Positions 23,405 through 32,588 of a DNA stretch of 49,208 nucleotides are shown here, piece by piece. Source of the DNA: Mycobacterium sp. AT1 (lineage in GTDB: Bacteria > Actinomycetota > Actinomycetes > Mycobacteriales > Mycobacteriaceae); the NCBI RefSeq assembly GCF_002043095.1, contig NZ_MVOC01000068.1, forward strand, positions 1 through 49,208. The letters run 5' to 3'. The notes under the pieces were generated by a model, which was given only the letters and a program-made list of their open reading frames with translations, was not told the DNA's origin and made no database searches. Position 1 is the stretch's first letter. The number at the start of each line of letters is the position of its first letter. The position numbers and the translations under genes were made by a program.

Positions 23405-23444
23405 GGAGAATACGGTTTTAGTTGTCAAATTGCTCAGTGACAAC
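23405..23444 (-). promoter_or_regulatory. Promoter and inverted repeat before the APC permease
   Basis: Contains a -10 type element TATTCT (minus strand, 23412-23407) sharing ACCGTAT with the promoter at 21611. Just upstream is a perfect 7+7 inverted repeat GTTGTCA (23421-23427) and TGACAAC (23438-23444), spaced by ten bases, a possible repressor site overlapping the -35 region. The rest of the gap to 23540 shows nothing further. Confidence 0.4.
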
Positions 23445-23540
23445 GAAATTAGTCTTCACAGATAGTTCACAGTCTGGATTTCGTCCTCAGATGGCATTTG
23501 CGCAACGGTTTGCTGCGGTCCTTCCTGTGCCGTGGCTCAC

Positions 23541-23552
23541 TAGGCTGAGCGG
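23541..23552 (+). promoter_or_regulatory. Leaderless-type -10 element of the sigma factor gene
   Basis: TAGGCT at 23541-23546 fits TANNNT and is followed by six bases and then the GTG start at 23553. No ribosome site precedes the GTG, so a leaderless message is likely. Confidence 0.45.
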
Positions 23553-24461
23553 GTGACCACCGCCCCGCGGACCGACGAGTTCGAGCGTCTGCGCTCGCAC
23601 CTGATTGGGGTCGCCTACCGGCTCACCGGAACCGTCGCCGACGCCGAGGACGCGGTCCAGGATGCCTGGCTGCGATGGGAGGCGCTCGGCCAGGCGCGGG
23701 ACGGGATCACCGATCTGCGGGCGTGGCTGACGACGGTCGTCAGCCGGATCGGGCTCGACCGACTGCGGTCGGCCGCGCACCGGCGCGAGGCGTACTACGG
23801 GGAGTGGCTGCCGGAGCCGGTCGTGACGCCGTTGGACCGGTCGGATCCGCTGGCCGCCGTGGTCGCCGACGAGGACGCCCGCTTCGTCGCGATGGTCGTG
23901 TTGGAACGGCTCACCCCGGACCAACGGGTCGCCTTCGTCCTGCACGACGGTTTCGCGGTGCCCTTCGGTGAGGTCGCCGACGTACTGGGAGTCAGCGTCG
24001 CGTCGGCCCGTCAGTTGGCGTCCAGGGCAAGGCGGATGATCGCCGACGCCGACGTGCCTGCCCCCGATCCGTCTCACGACGAGGTCGTCGGGAAGCTGAT
24101 GGCGGCCATTGCGAGCGGTGACACGGCGGCCGTGGTCGCCCTGCTTCACCCCGAGGTGACGTTCACCGGCGACTCGAATCGCAAGGCGCCAACCGCCGCC
24201 CGCGTCATCCACGGTCCGGACAAGGTCGCCCGCTTCGTGTTCGGCCTGGCCCGGCGGTACGGGCCGCGGTTCCTCGAGTCCGCTCAGCTGGTGTTGGTCA
24301 ACGGCGAACTTGGGGTTATCACAACGGGATTCGAGGCCGCCGGCGACGGCCCCGCGATGCAGCCCCACATCCAAGCGCTCACCGTTCGCGACGGCAGGGT
24401 GTGCGCGATCTGGGACGTCGCCAATCCCGACAAGTTCACGGGTTCACCGCTCGCTCGATGA
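23553..24461 (+). CDS. sigJ: SigJ-like ECF41 sigma factor with C-terminal SnoaL-like domain
   Basis: A 302-residue extracytoplasmic-function sigma factor. Region 2 spans about residues 8-75 (LIGVAYRLTGTVADAEDAVQDAWLRW), region 4 about 108-165 (LTPDQRVAFVLHDGFAVPFGEVADVLGVS), then a SnoaL/NTF2-like domain from about 175 that in ECF41 proteins acts as a built-in anti-sigma element. The linker motif WLPEP (85-89) is intact and NPDKF (291-295) matches the usual NPDKL, but the usual DGGGR/K motif reads GDSNRK at about 206-211. It overlaps by 26 bases the 3' end of the convergent AhpD-like gene, the standard ECF41 partner. SigJ lies close to sdh in M. tuberculosis too, supporting orthology. Confidence 0.88.
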   Translation: MTTAPRTDEFERLRSHLIGVAYRLTGTVADAEDAVQDAWLRWEALGQARDGITDLRAWLTTVVSRIGLDRLRSAAHRREAYYGEWLPEPVVTPLDRSDPLAAVVADEDARFVAMVVLERLTPDQRVAFVLHDGFAVPFGEVADVLGVSVASARQLASRARRMIADADVPAPDPSHDEVVGKLMAAIASGDTAAVVALLHPEVTFTGDSNRKAPTAARVIHGPDKVARFVFGLARRYGPRFLESAQLVLVNGELGVITTGFEAAGDGPAMQPHIQALTVRDGRVCAIWDVANPDKFTGSPLAR

Positions 24462-25056
24462 CCTCATCGCTCGACGGGTCGGCCCACGGGACGCGGCACG
24501 CGTCGCCCGAACTGAAGCCCTGTTCGGTGATGCCCAAGGCGGTGTTCATCCTGGCGCGCATGTTCTCGACGCCGATCTGATGGGTCAGCTCCATCACGCC
24601 GTCGTCGCCGAAGCGCCGCCTGAGATCGGCCACCTGCTCGTCGGTGACGAGATGCGGGTCGGTGGTCATCGCGTCGGCGTAGGCGATCGCCGCACGTTCG
24701 TCGTCGCTGAAGAGTGGACTGGTCGCATAGTCGTCGACGTGCTTGAGCCGGTCGACGTCCAAGCCGTCCATTCGAATCAGCATGGCGCCGAAGTCGACGC
24801 ACCACGAGCATCCGACCGTGCGCGCCGTCCAGTACACCGCGAGCTCGCGCACGTCGGCGGGCAGCTTCGTGGAGCCGCGTTCCAGCAGCGTCTCGTGCAC
24901 GGCGCTGGCCACGAGTAGTGGCATGTGGTGTGCGCCCACCGCGAACGGTACGGGCACCTCGCTGAAGCGTCGCTTGGCGTAGCGGTACATCAGCCGCGCG
25001 GTCAGCGAGGCCTTGGTCGGCGGCAGGGGAGCGATGCGGGGTCGTTGAACGGTCAT
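24436..25056 (-). CDS. Carboxymuconolactone decarboxylase/AhpD-like protein, ECF41 target
   Basis: A 206-residue all-helical protein of the carboxymuconolactone decarboxylase family with the AhpD-type thiol pair Cys83-x2-Cys86 in ARTVGCSWCVDFGAMLI, and an N-terminal extension of about 40 residues. Members of this type are thought to be thiol peroxidase-like or redox adaptor proteins; the natural substrate is unknown. It faces the ECF41 sigma gene tail to tail, overlapping it by 26 bases. This family is the recurrent genomic neighbour and target of ECF41 factors. Its promoter matches the ECF41 consensus, and the ATG lies only eight bases after the -10 element, so the mRNA is nearly leaderless. 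Confidence 0.87.
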   Translation of the reverse strand: MTVQRPRIAPLPPTKASLTARLMYRYAKRRFSEVPVPFAVGAHHMPLLVASAVHETLLERGSTKLPADVRELAVYWTARTVGCSWCVDFGAMLIRMDGLDVDRLKHVDDYATSPLFSDDERAAIAYADAMTTDPHLVTDEQVADLRRRFGDDGVMELTHQIGVENMRARMNTALGITEQGFSSGDACRVPWADPSSDEVIERAVNP

Positions 25057-25064
25057 GCCATCTA

Positions 25065-25091
25065 GACGAGATGACGCTCAATTACGTGACA
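25065..25091 (-). promoter_or_regulatory. ECF41-type promoter of the AhpD-like gene
   Basis: On the minus strand TGTCACG (25091-25085), then exactly 16 bases, then CGTC (25068-25065). The consensus I know for ECF41 promoters is TGTCACA-N16-CGTC, so ten of eleven positions and the spacing agree. The sigma factor gene is adjacent. No such motif is seen before the sigma gene itself. Confidence 0.85.
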
Positions 25092-25097
25092 CGCCCT

Positions 25098-25158
25098 CGC
25101 GAGCAGACAGAAAGGGCCCTGAAATGACGGATTTCAGGGCCCTTTCTGTCTGCTCGCG
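25098..25158. terminator. Very long perfect hairpin after sdhB
   Basis: A perfect 28-pair stem (25098-25125 with 25131-25158) with loop GACGG, 14 bases downstream of the sdhB stop. It ends the sdhCDAB message and also shields the adjacent ECF41 promoter from read-through. The length is exceptional for an intrinsic terminator. Confidence 0.85.
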
Positions 25159-25172
25159 GGAAGGGAAGGGGG

Positions 25173-25958
25173 TTAGCGGGCGAACATCAACGCGCGCTTG
25201 ACCTCTTGGATCGCCTTGGTGACCTGGATGCCGCGCGGGCAGGCCTCGGTGCAGTTGAAGGTGGTGCGGCAGCGCCACACCCCGTCGACCTCGTTGAGGA
25301 TGTCGAGGCGTTCGGCGGCGGCCTCGTCACGGCTGTCGAAGATGAACCGGTGCGCGTTGACGATGGCGGCGGGTCCGAAGTAGGAGCCCTCGTTCCAGAA
25401 CACCGGGCAGCTCGTCGTGCAACAGGCGCACAGGATGCACTTGGTGGTGTCGTCGTAGCGGGCGCGGTCGGTCTGGCTCTGAATCCGTTCGCGGGTCGGC
25501 TCGTTGCCACTGGTGATGAGGAACGGCTTGACGGCACGGAACGCGTCGAAGAACGGCTCCATGTCGACGACGAGGTCCTTCTCGACGGGCAGCCCGCGGA
25601 TCGGCTCGATCGTGATCGTCAGCTGCTTGCCGGGCTTCTTCGGCAGCATGTCGCGCATCAGCACCTTGCAGGCCAACCGGTTGACGCCGTTGATGCGCAT
25701 GGCATCCGAGCCGCACACGCCGTGCGCGCAGGACCGGCGGAAGGTCAGCGTGCCGTCGAGGTACCACTTGGCGTAGTGCAGCAGGTTGAGCAGCCGGTCG
25801 GTCGGCAGGCACGGGACGCGGAAGCTCTGGAAGCCGGCACCGTCGGGATCGTCGGGGTTGAATCGCGCGATCTTCAACGTCACCATCACCGCGCCCTCTG
25901 GGACGGGCGGGGTGGCCGAGTCGCCCGTGCTGGGCTTGTCGAGGGTAGGTGCGCTCAC
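25173..25958 (-). CDS. sdhB: Succinate dehydrogenase iron-sulfur subunit
   Basis: The 261-residue electron-transfer subunit of complex II, carrying electrons from FAD to quinone. Seen: the [2Fe-2S] motif SCAHGVCGSDAM...RLAC (Asp in place of the third Cys, as in many SdhB proteins), the [4Fe-4S]/[3Fe-4S] motifs CILCACCTTSCP and CTEACPRGI. The start is GTG 25958 (VSAPTLDKPSTG) with AGAGGG upstream; the much longer open frame to 26384 runs back over sdhA and is spurious. Last gene of sdhCDAB, 34 bases after sdhA. The N-terminal extension of about 30 residues before VTLKIARF is usual for the mycobacterial Sdh2 enzyme. Confidence 0.96.
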   Translation of the reverse strand: MSAPTLDKPSTGDSATPPVPEGAVMVTLKIARFNPDDPDGAGFQSFRVPCLPTDRLLNLLHYAKWYLDGTLTFRRSCAHGVCGSDAMRINGVNRLACKVLMRDMLPKKPGKQLTITIEPIRGLPVEKDLVVDMEPFFDAFRAVKPFLITSGNEPTRERIQSQTDRARYDDTTKCILCACCTTSCPVFWNEGSYFGPAAIVNAHRFIFDSRDEAAAERLDILNEVDGVWRCRTTFNCTEACPRGIQVTKAIQEVKRALMFAR

Positions 25959-25992
25959 TGTGCCCTCTTCTCTTCGCGCAAGCGGCTCATCG

Positions 25993-27747
<1,755 letters not shown>

Positions 27748-27763
27748 CTGGACTCCATCTGGC

Positions 27764-28246
27764 TCAGGAAATGTTTGCGTCGAACGTCAACAGCACGTAG
27801 GTGCCCAGCACGATCGTGAACAACACCGACAACCCGAGGACGGTGTTCAGCCAGAACTTCGTCGTGTCCTTGCGGGCATAGTCGTTGATGATCGTGCGCA
27901 TGCCGTTGCCGCCGTGCAGCTGGGCCAGCCACAGCAGCAGCAGGTCCCAGGTCTGCCAGAACGGCGAGGCCCAGCGTTGTGCGACGTAGTTGAAGTCGAT
28001 CCGGTAGACGCCACCGTCCCAGATCAGACCGATGAAGAGGTGTCCGAGCGCGAGGACGATGAGGACGATGCCGGAGAAGCGCATGAAGAGCCACGCGTAC
28101 TTCTCGAAGTTCGGCATGGCGCTGCGGCCGCGCGGGGAGCGCGGGTTGTCCAGACCGGCGGGCCGGTCGTAGCTGCGCTGCATGACGGGGGCTGGGCCGC
28201 CGCGCTCGCTGACGTGGTCGTACGGGTTCTCGTGCGAAGGACTCAT
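27764..28246 (-). CDS. sdhD: Succinate dehydrogenase membrane anchor subunit
   Basis: A 160-residue membrane anchor with three hydrophobic segments (WLFMRFSGIVLIVLALGHLFIGL, WDLLLLWLAQLHGG, TVLGLSVLFTIVLGTYVLLTF) after a polar N-terminus of about 45 residues. With SdhC it binds quinone and heme; His residues in ALGHLF and AQLHGGNG are ligand candidates. ATG 28246 has GGAG upstream and overlaps the sdhC stop by four bases. Open frame further upstream is spurious. 16 bases separate it from sdhA. Confidence 0.93.
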   Translation of the reverse strand: MSPSHENPYDHVSERGGPAPVMQRSYDRPAGLDNPRSPRGRSAMPNFEKYAWLFMRFSGIVLIVLALGHLFIGLIWDGGVYRIDFNYVAQRWASPFWQTWDLLLLWLAQLHGGNGMRTIINDYARKDTTKFWLNTVLGLSVLFTIVLGTYVLLTFDANIS

Positions 28247-28668
28247 AGGAAACGCTCCGCCATGTGCATGCCCATCACTCCGAGGGCGACGATGAACACG
28301 CTGATCCACACTCCGAGGACGATCCAGAGCATCAGGCGTTGGTACTTGGGACCGTTCTGCCAGAAGTCGATCAGGATGATGCGGACGCCGTTGAGCGCGT
28401 GATAGAGCACGGCGACGACGAGCCCCATCTCCATCAGTCCGATGATCGGGGTCTTGTAGGTGTCGATGATCGCGTTGTAGGCCTCGGGGCTGACCCGGAC
28501 GAGCGCGGTGTCGAGCACGTGCACGAACAAGAAGAAGAAGATCGTGGCGCCCGTGACGCGGTGCAGAACCCACGACCACATGCCGGGGTCTCCGCGATAG
28601 AGGGTGCGACGTCGCGGCGGCGACGACCGCGGTGCGGGGATCGCCGAATCCGCTGTTGTCTGCGTCAT
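28243..28668 (-). CDS. sdhC: Succinate dehydrogenase cytochrome b subunit
   Basis: A 141-residue membrane subunit with three spans (SWVLHRVTGATIFFFLFVHVLDTAL, GLMEMGLVVAVLYHALNGVRIILIDF, LMLWIVLGVWISVFIVALGVMGMHM). HRVTG is the SdhC family signature and the His of LYHALNGVR is the expected heme ligand. It is the first gene of the sdhCDAB operon, divergent from cdd across 245 bases. Confidence 0.94.
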   Translation of the reverse strand: MTQTTADSAIPAPRSSPPRRRTLYRGDPGMWSWVLHRVTGATIFFFLFVHVLDTALVRVSPEAYNAIIDTYKTPIIGLMEMGLVVAVLYHALNGVRIILIDFWQNGPKYQRLMLWIVLGVWISVFIVALGVMGMHMAERFL

Positions 28669-28816
28669 GTCCGAGTACTCACTTCCGCGCCTCCAACACC
28701 TTCGGTGGACGGGTCTGGGAGACGGCGGAACCTGGTGCCAAATCGTTGCCCAAACCTGTTTGTGACTCTAATGCCAGTAGGTGCATGGAAAGAACCGGCG
28801 TGAGACCGTTGATTGC

Positions 28817-28847
28817 CCTAATACCATGGAAATTAGGGTGACCTAAT
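28817..28847. promoter_or_regulatory. Three alternating half-sites between sdhC and cdd
   Basis: CCTAAT (28817-28822), ATTAGG (28832-28837) and CCTAAT (28842-28847) form two overlapping inverted repeats, with spacers of nine and four bases, in the divergent region of the two operons. The spacing does not fit an IdeR box. It probably binds a dimeric regulator of cdd or sdh; its identity is unknown. The rest of 28669-28913 holds only unremarkable promoter-like AT-rich pockets. Confidence 0.45.
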
Positions 28848-28913
28848 CGAATTCGCGGCGATGGAACGGGAGCTTCTAAATGCATTCAGAGTGCGCTCGA
28901 CGGACCTGGCGCG

Positions 28914-29318
28914 ATGGCTGACGTCGACTGGAAGTTGTTGCGGGAGAAGGCGATCGAGGTGACGTCCCGGGCGTATGCGCCGTACTCGGGCTTCCCGGTC
29001 GGTGCAGCGGCCGTAACGGCCGATGACCGAATCTTGGTCGGCTGCAATGTGGAAAATGTCTCATATGGATTAGGACTCTGCGCCGAGTGTTCGGTCGCCT
29101 GCGCCCTGCACTCCACGGGTGGTGGCCGCCTCGTCGCCCTCGTCTGCGTCGACGCCGACGGCAATCTGCTCATGCCGTGCGGGCGCTGCAGGCAGGTACT
29201 CCTCGAGCACGGCGGGCCCGAGATGCTGATCGACCACCCGTCCGGACCCCGCCCACTCGGCGATCTGCTGCCCGATGCCTTCGGGCCCGACGACCTCGCG
29301 CGGGTGGAATCGCCGTGA
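28914..29318 (+). CDS. cdd: Cytidine deaminase
   Basis: A 134-residue zinc enzyme converting cytidine and deoxycytidine to uridine forms in pyrimidine salvage. Zn site: CNVENVSYGLGLCAECSVACAL with the catalytic Glu in the N-VEN/CAE region, and PCGRCRQVL supplying two Cys ligands. The length is that of the small tetrameric class. It overlaps deoA by four bases (GTGA) and starts the cdd-deoA-add operon. Confidence 0.95.
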   Translation: MADVDWKLLREKAIEVTSRAYAPYSGFPVGAAAVTADDRILVGCNVENVSYGLGLCAECSVACALHSTGGGRLVALVCVDADGNLLMPCGRCRQVLLEHGGPEMLIDHPSGPRPLGDLLPDAFGPDDLARVESP

Positions 29319-30613
29319 CGGGGTTCGGCTTCGACGCTCCGACGGTGATCAGGACCAAGCGCGACGGCGGCGTGCTGACCGACGCGGCGATCGACTGGGT
29401 GATCGAGAACTACACCAGCGGCGTGGTGCACGACGAGCAGATGTCGGCACTCCTGATGGCCATCTTCCTTCGCGGCATGACCCCCGGCGAGATCTCCCGC
29501 TGGACGGCCGCGATGATCGACTCCGGCGAGCGCTTCGACTTCGGCGACCTCCGGCGTGACGGCAAGCCATTGCGGTTGGTGGACAAGCACTCCACCGGCG
29601 GGGTCGGCGACAAGATCACCATTCCGCTGGTGCCGGTCGTCATGGCATGCGGGGCGGCGGTGCCGCAAGCGGCGGGCCGCGGTCTCGGGCACACCGGCGG
29701 CACGTTGGACAAGCTGGAGGCCATCTCGGGCTTCACCGCCGAACTGTCCAAAGCTCAAATCCGCCAACAGCTTCAGGACGTCGGTGCGGCCATCTTCGCC
29801 GCCGGTGACCTGGCGCCCGCCGACCGCAAGATCTATGCCTTGCGTGACGTCACCGCCACGACGGAGTCGCTGCCGCTGATCGCGAGTTCGGTGATGAGCA
29901 AGAAGCTCGCCGAGGGCGCCCGCGCGTTGGTGCTGGACACCAAGGTCGGACGGGGCGCCTTCCTCACCTCCGAGGGCGAGGCGCGGGAGTTGGCGGCCAC
30001 GATGGTCGCGCTCGGCACGGCCCACGGCGTCGACACCCGGGCGTTGCTGACCGACATGGACCGACCGCTTGGCTTGACGGTCGGCAACGCCGTCGAGGTC
30101 GCCGAATCCCTCGACGTGCTGGCCGGCGGTGGTCCCGACGACGTCGTCGAGCTGACGGTGGCGCTGGCCAGGGAGATGCTCGCCGCCGCGGGCGTCGACG
30201 GCGTGGATCCCGCTCAGACGCTGCGCGACGGCACGGCCATGGACTGCTTCCGCGACCTCGTCGAGGCGCAGGGTGGCGACCTCTCGCAGCCCCTTCCCGT
30301 CGGAGCGCACGCGGAGACGGTCACCGCATCCCGGGGTGGCACGATGGGCGACATCGACGCGATGGCGGTGGGGCTGGCGGTGTGGCGGCTCGGTGCGGGC
30401 CGCTCGACCCCCGGCGGTCGGGTGCAGTTCGGCGCGGGGGTGCGCATCCACCGCAAGCCCGGTGACCCCGTCGCTCCCGGCGATACGTTGTTCACCCTCT
30501 ACACCGACACCCCGCAGCGCTTCGCCGGGGCGCTTGCCGAGCTCGACGGCGGTTGGACCGTCGGCGACGAGGCTCCGGAAGTCCGTCCCCTGATCATCGA
30601 CCGGATCACCTGA
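29315..30613 (+). CDS. deoA: Thymidine phosphorylase
   Basis: A 432-residue enzyme that phosphorolyses thymidine to thymine and deoxyribose 1-phosphate. Phosphate site KHSTGGVGDK at residues about 83-92; further blocks MACGAAVPQAAGRGLGHTGGTLDKLE, DRKIYALRDVTATTESLPLI and SSVMSKKLAEGARALVLDTKVGRGAF are family signatures. The start is GTG 29315, overlapping the cdd stop. It ends with the pyrimidine nucleoside phosphorylase C-terminal domain (FGAGVRIHRKPGDPVAPGD). Confidence 0.95.
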   Translation: MTGFGFDAPTVIRTKRDGGVLTDAAIDWVIENYTSGVVHDEQMSALLMAIFLRGMTPGEISRWTAAMIDSGERFDFGDLRRDGKPLRLVDKHSTGGVGDKITIPLVPVVMACGAAVPQAAGRGLGHTGGTLDKLEAISGFTAELSKAQIRQQLQDVGAAIFAAGDLAPADRKIYALRDVTATTESLPLIASSVMSKKLAEGARALVLDTKVGRGAFLTSEGEARELAATMVALGTAHGVDTRALLTDMDRPLGLTVGNAVEVAESLDVLAGGGPDDVVELTVALAREMLAAAGVDGVDPAQTLRDGTAMDCFRDLVEAQGGDLSQPLPVGAHAETVTASRGGTMGDIDAMAVGLAVWRLGAGRSTPGGRVQFGAGVRIHRKPGDPVAPGDTLFTLYTDTPQRFAGALAELDGGWTVGDEAPEVRPLIIDRIT

Positions 30614-30623
30614 GGAGAGCTCC

Positions 30624-31712
30624 ATGACGACGCCGTTGACGCTCGAGAACATCCAGCGGGCGCCCAAGGCCCTGTTGCACGACCACCTCGACGGGGGCTT
30701 GCGCCCGGCGACGGTGGTTGACCTCGCCGCGGAGTACGGCTACGAGGGGCTGCCCACCACCGACGTCGGCGAGTTGGCCACGTTCTTCCGCACTGCCGCG
30801 CACAGTGGTTCGTTGGTCCGTTACCTGGAGCCCTTCGCCCACACGGTCGGCGTCATGCAGACGCCGGAGGCGTTGCACCGAGTCGCGTTCGAATGCGTCG
30901 AAGACCTCGCCGCCGACTCGGTGGTCTACGCCGAGATCCGGTTCGCCCCCGAACTGCACATCGACGGCGGGTTGAGCCTCGACGCGGTCGTCGACGCGGT
31001 GTTGGCCGGGTTCGCCGACGGTGAGAGGGCAGCCGAACGGACGGGCAAGACGATCGTGGTGCGGTGTCTTGTCACCGCAATGCGGCACGCCGCCCGATCG
31101 CGGGAGATCGCGGAGCTCGCCATCCGGTTCCGGGACAAGGGCGTCGTCGGGTTCGACATCGCAGGCGCCGAGGCCGGCTATCCGCCAACGCGACACCTTG
31201 ACGCCTTCGAGTACATGCGGAACAACAACGCCCGCTTCACCATTCACGCGGGCGAGGCGTTCGGCCTGCCGTCCATTCAGGAGGCGATCGCGTTCTGCGG
31301 CGCCGACCGTCTCGGCCACGGCGTGCGGATCGTCGACGACATCACCGTCCACGACGACAACGACGCCACCCTCGGTCGCCTGGCCTCGCTGTTGCGCGAC
31401 AAGCGAATTCCGCTCGAGCTGTGCCCGTCGTCCAACGTGCAGACCGGTGCGGTGGCCAGCATCGCCGAGCACCCGTTCGCCCTGCTGGCCAGGCTGCGCT
31501 TCCGGGTGACGGTCAACACCGACAACCGGTTGATGAGCGACACCACGATGAGTCAGGAGATGCTGCGTCTGGTCGAGGCCTTCGGTTACGGCTGGAGCGA
31601 CCTGGAGCGGTTCACCATCAACGCGATGAAGTCGTCGTTCATCCCGTTCCGGGAACGCCTGACGCTGATCGACGAGGTCATCAAGCCGCGGTACGCCGTC
31701 CTCGTCGGCTAG
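30624..31712 (+). CDS. add: Adenosine deaminase
   Basis: A 362-residue TIM-barrel Zn enzyme that turns adenosine and deoxyadenosine into inosine forms. Metal and substrate motifs: HDHLDGGL (first two His), FTIHAGEAFG (His and catalytic Glu), DRLGHGVRI (His), and VTVNTDNRLMS (Asp, where the common form is SLNTDDP). A GAGGAG site precedes the ATG 10 bases after deoA. Third gene of the salvage operon; its inosine product can be cleaved by the purine phosphorylase at 48204. Confidence 0.95.
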   Translation: MTTPLTLENIQRAPKALLHDHLDGGLRPATVVDLAAEYGYEGLPTTDVGELATFFRTAAHSGSLVRYLEPFAHTVGVMQTPEALHRVAFECVEDLAADSVVYAEIRFAPELHIDGGLSLDAVVDAVLAGFADGERAAERTGKTIVVRCLVTAMRHAARSREIAELAIRFRDKGVVGFDIAGAEAGYPPTRHLDAFEYMRNNNARFTIHAGEAFGLPSIQEAIAFCGADRLGHGVRIVDDITVHDDNDATLGRLASLLRDKRIPLELCPSSNVQTGAVASIAEHPFALLARLRFRVTVNTDNRLMSDTTMSQEMLRLVEAFGYGWSDLERFTINAMKSSFIPFRERLTLIDEVIKPRYAVLVG

Positions 31713-31713
31713 C

Positions 31714-31762
31714 GATTTCGGCGTGATCACCGGCGGTGAGCGCCGGTGATCACGCCGAAATC
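31714..31762. terminator. Long bidirectional hairpin between add and the hydrolase gene
   Basis: A perfect 22-pair stem (31714-31735 with 31741-31762) and a five-base loop, directly after the add stop codon. Its right edge overlaps the stop codon of the convergent hydrolase gene, so it can end both messages. Confidence 0.85.
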
Positions 31763-32588
31763 ACGACAGGACCTCGCGGAGGCGGGCGGCGAATTGGGCT
31801 GGGGCGCCCATGAATCCGCCGTGGTCGCCGGGAAACTCGGTGGTGTCGACGCCGAGCCGCTCGGCCACCGCCACGGACGTCCGCTGGGTCAGCAGGTGGC
31901 CCGACTCCGCGCCGAGGCCGACGACGATGCGCGACCCCGAAGCCCGCAGCGCCTCGAAGTCAGGGACGTACTGAGTGGTCGGCACCAGGTCGTGCAGGAA
32001 GAAGCGGGCGCCCTCGGCGAGTGCCTGTTCGGGATTTGCCGGCTCGGGTGGGCCGTCGGCGTCCGAGCCGAAGACGGCCACGTCGAAGCCGGCGTTGACC
32101 ATGAACTTCATCCACGCCGCCTGCAGCCCGTCGGAACGGAACGTCTCCACGATGTCGGCGGTCGCCGCCCGCTGCGCCTCGGCGTCGGGAAGCAGTTCCA
32201 GCAGCGGTGGTTCGTGCGCGACGAGCGTGCCGACCCGGCCGGGGTGACGGGCGACCAAGGCCAACCCGGTCACCGCACCGCCACTGGAACCGAACACGTC
32301 GGCCGACGGTGCGCCAAGGGCGTCGAGGATCGCCGCCACGTCGTCGGCGCGCAGATCTGGATTCGACGGTCCCTCGGGATCGTCGACTGGACTGTCCGCG
32401 AAGCCACGGGGGTCGTAGGTGACGACGGTGTGATCGGTGGCAAGGGCCTGTGCCAGCGGGGAGAATTCCGCAGCCGCCATGGGGGAGCCGATGACGAGCA
32501 GGAGCGGGCCGCGGCCGCGCACCTCGTAGTGCAATCGGGCGCCGGGGACGTCGAGGGAGCGGGAGACGAGGCCGTCAGTGATGGTCAT
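31761..32588 (-). CDS. Alpha/beta-hydrolase, Rv3312c-like
   Basis: A 275-residue alpha/beta-hydrolase. The nucleophile elbow is VFGSSGGAVTGL (Ser at about 100), the oxyanion block VIGSPMAAAEF lies near residue 34, and the catalytic His is in FPGDHGGFMG near residue 257. Substrate unknown. In M. tuberculosis a conserved hydrolase (Rv3312c) holds the same place after add, convergent with it. Here its start overlaps the pucR stop by four bases, so it may be co-transcribed with pucR and thereby linked to the neighbouring catabolic cassette. Confidence 0.85.
   Translation of the reverse strand: MTITDGLVSRSLDVPGARLHYEVRGRGPLLLVIGSPMAAAEFSPLAQALATDHTVVTYDPRGFADSPVDDPEGPSNPDLRADDVAAILDALGAPSADVFGSSGGAVTGLALVARHPGRVGTLVAHEPPLLELLPDAEAQRAATADIVETFRSDGLQAAWMKFMVNAGFDVAVFGSDADGPPEPANPEQALAEGARFFLHDLVPTTQYVPDFEALRASGSRIVVGLGAESGHLLTQRTSVAVAERLGVDTTEFPGDHGGFMGAPAQFAARLREVLS

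Noticed and set aside
28817..28847. IdeR/DtxR iron box
   Set aside because: The half-sites TTAGG and CCTAA are present, but the spacing (four or nine bases with a non-matching centre) does not fit the 19-base IdeR consensus well, and neither operon is an iron-uptake system.
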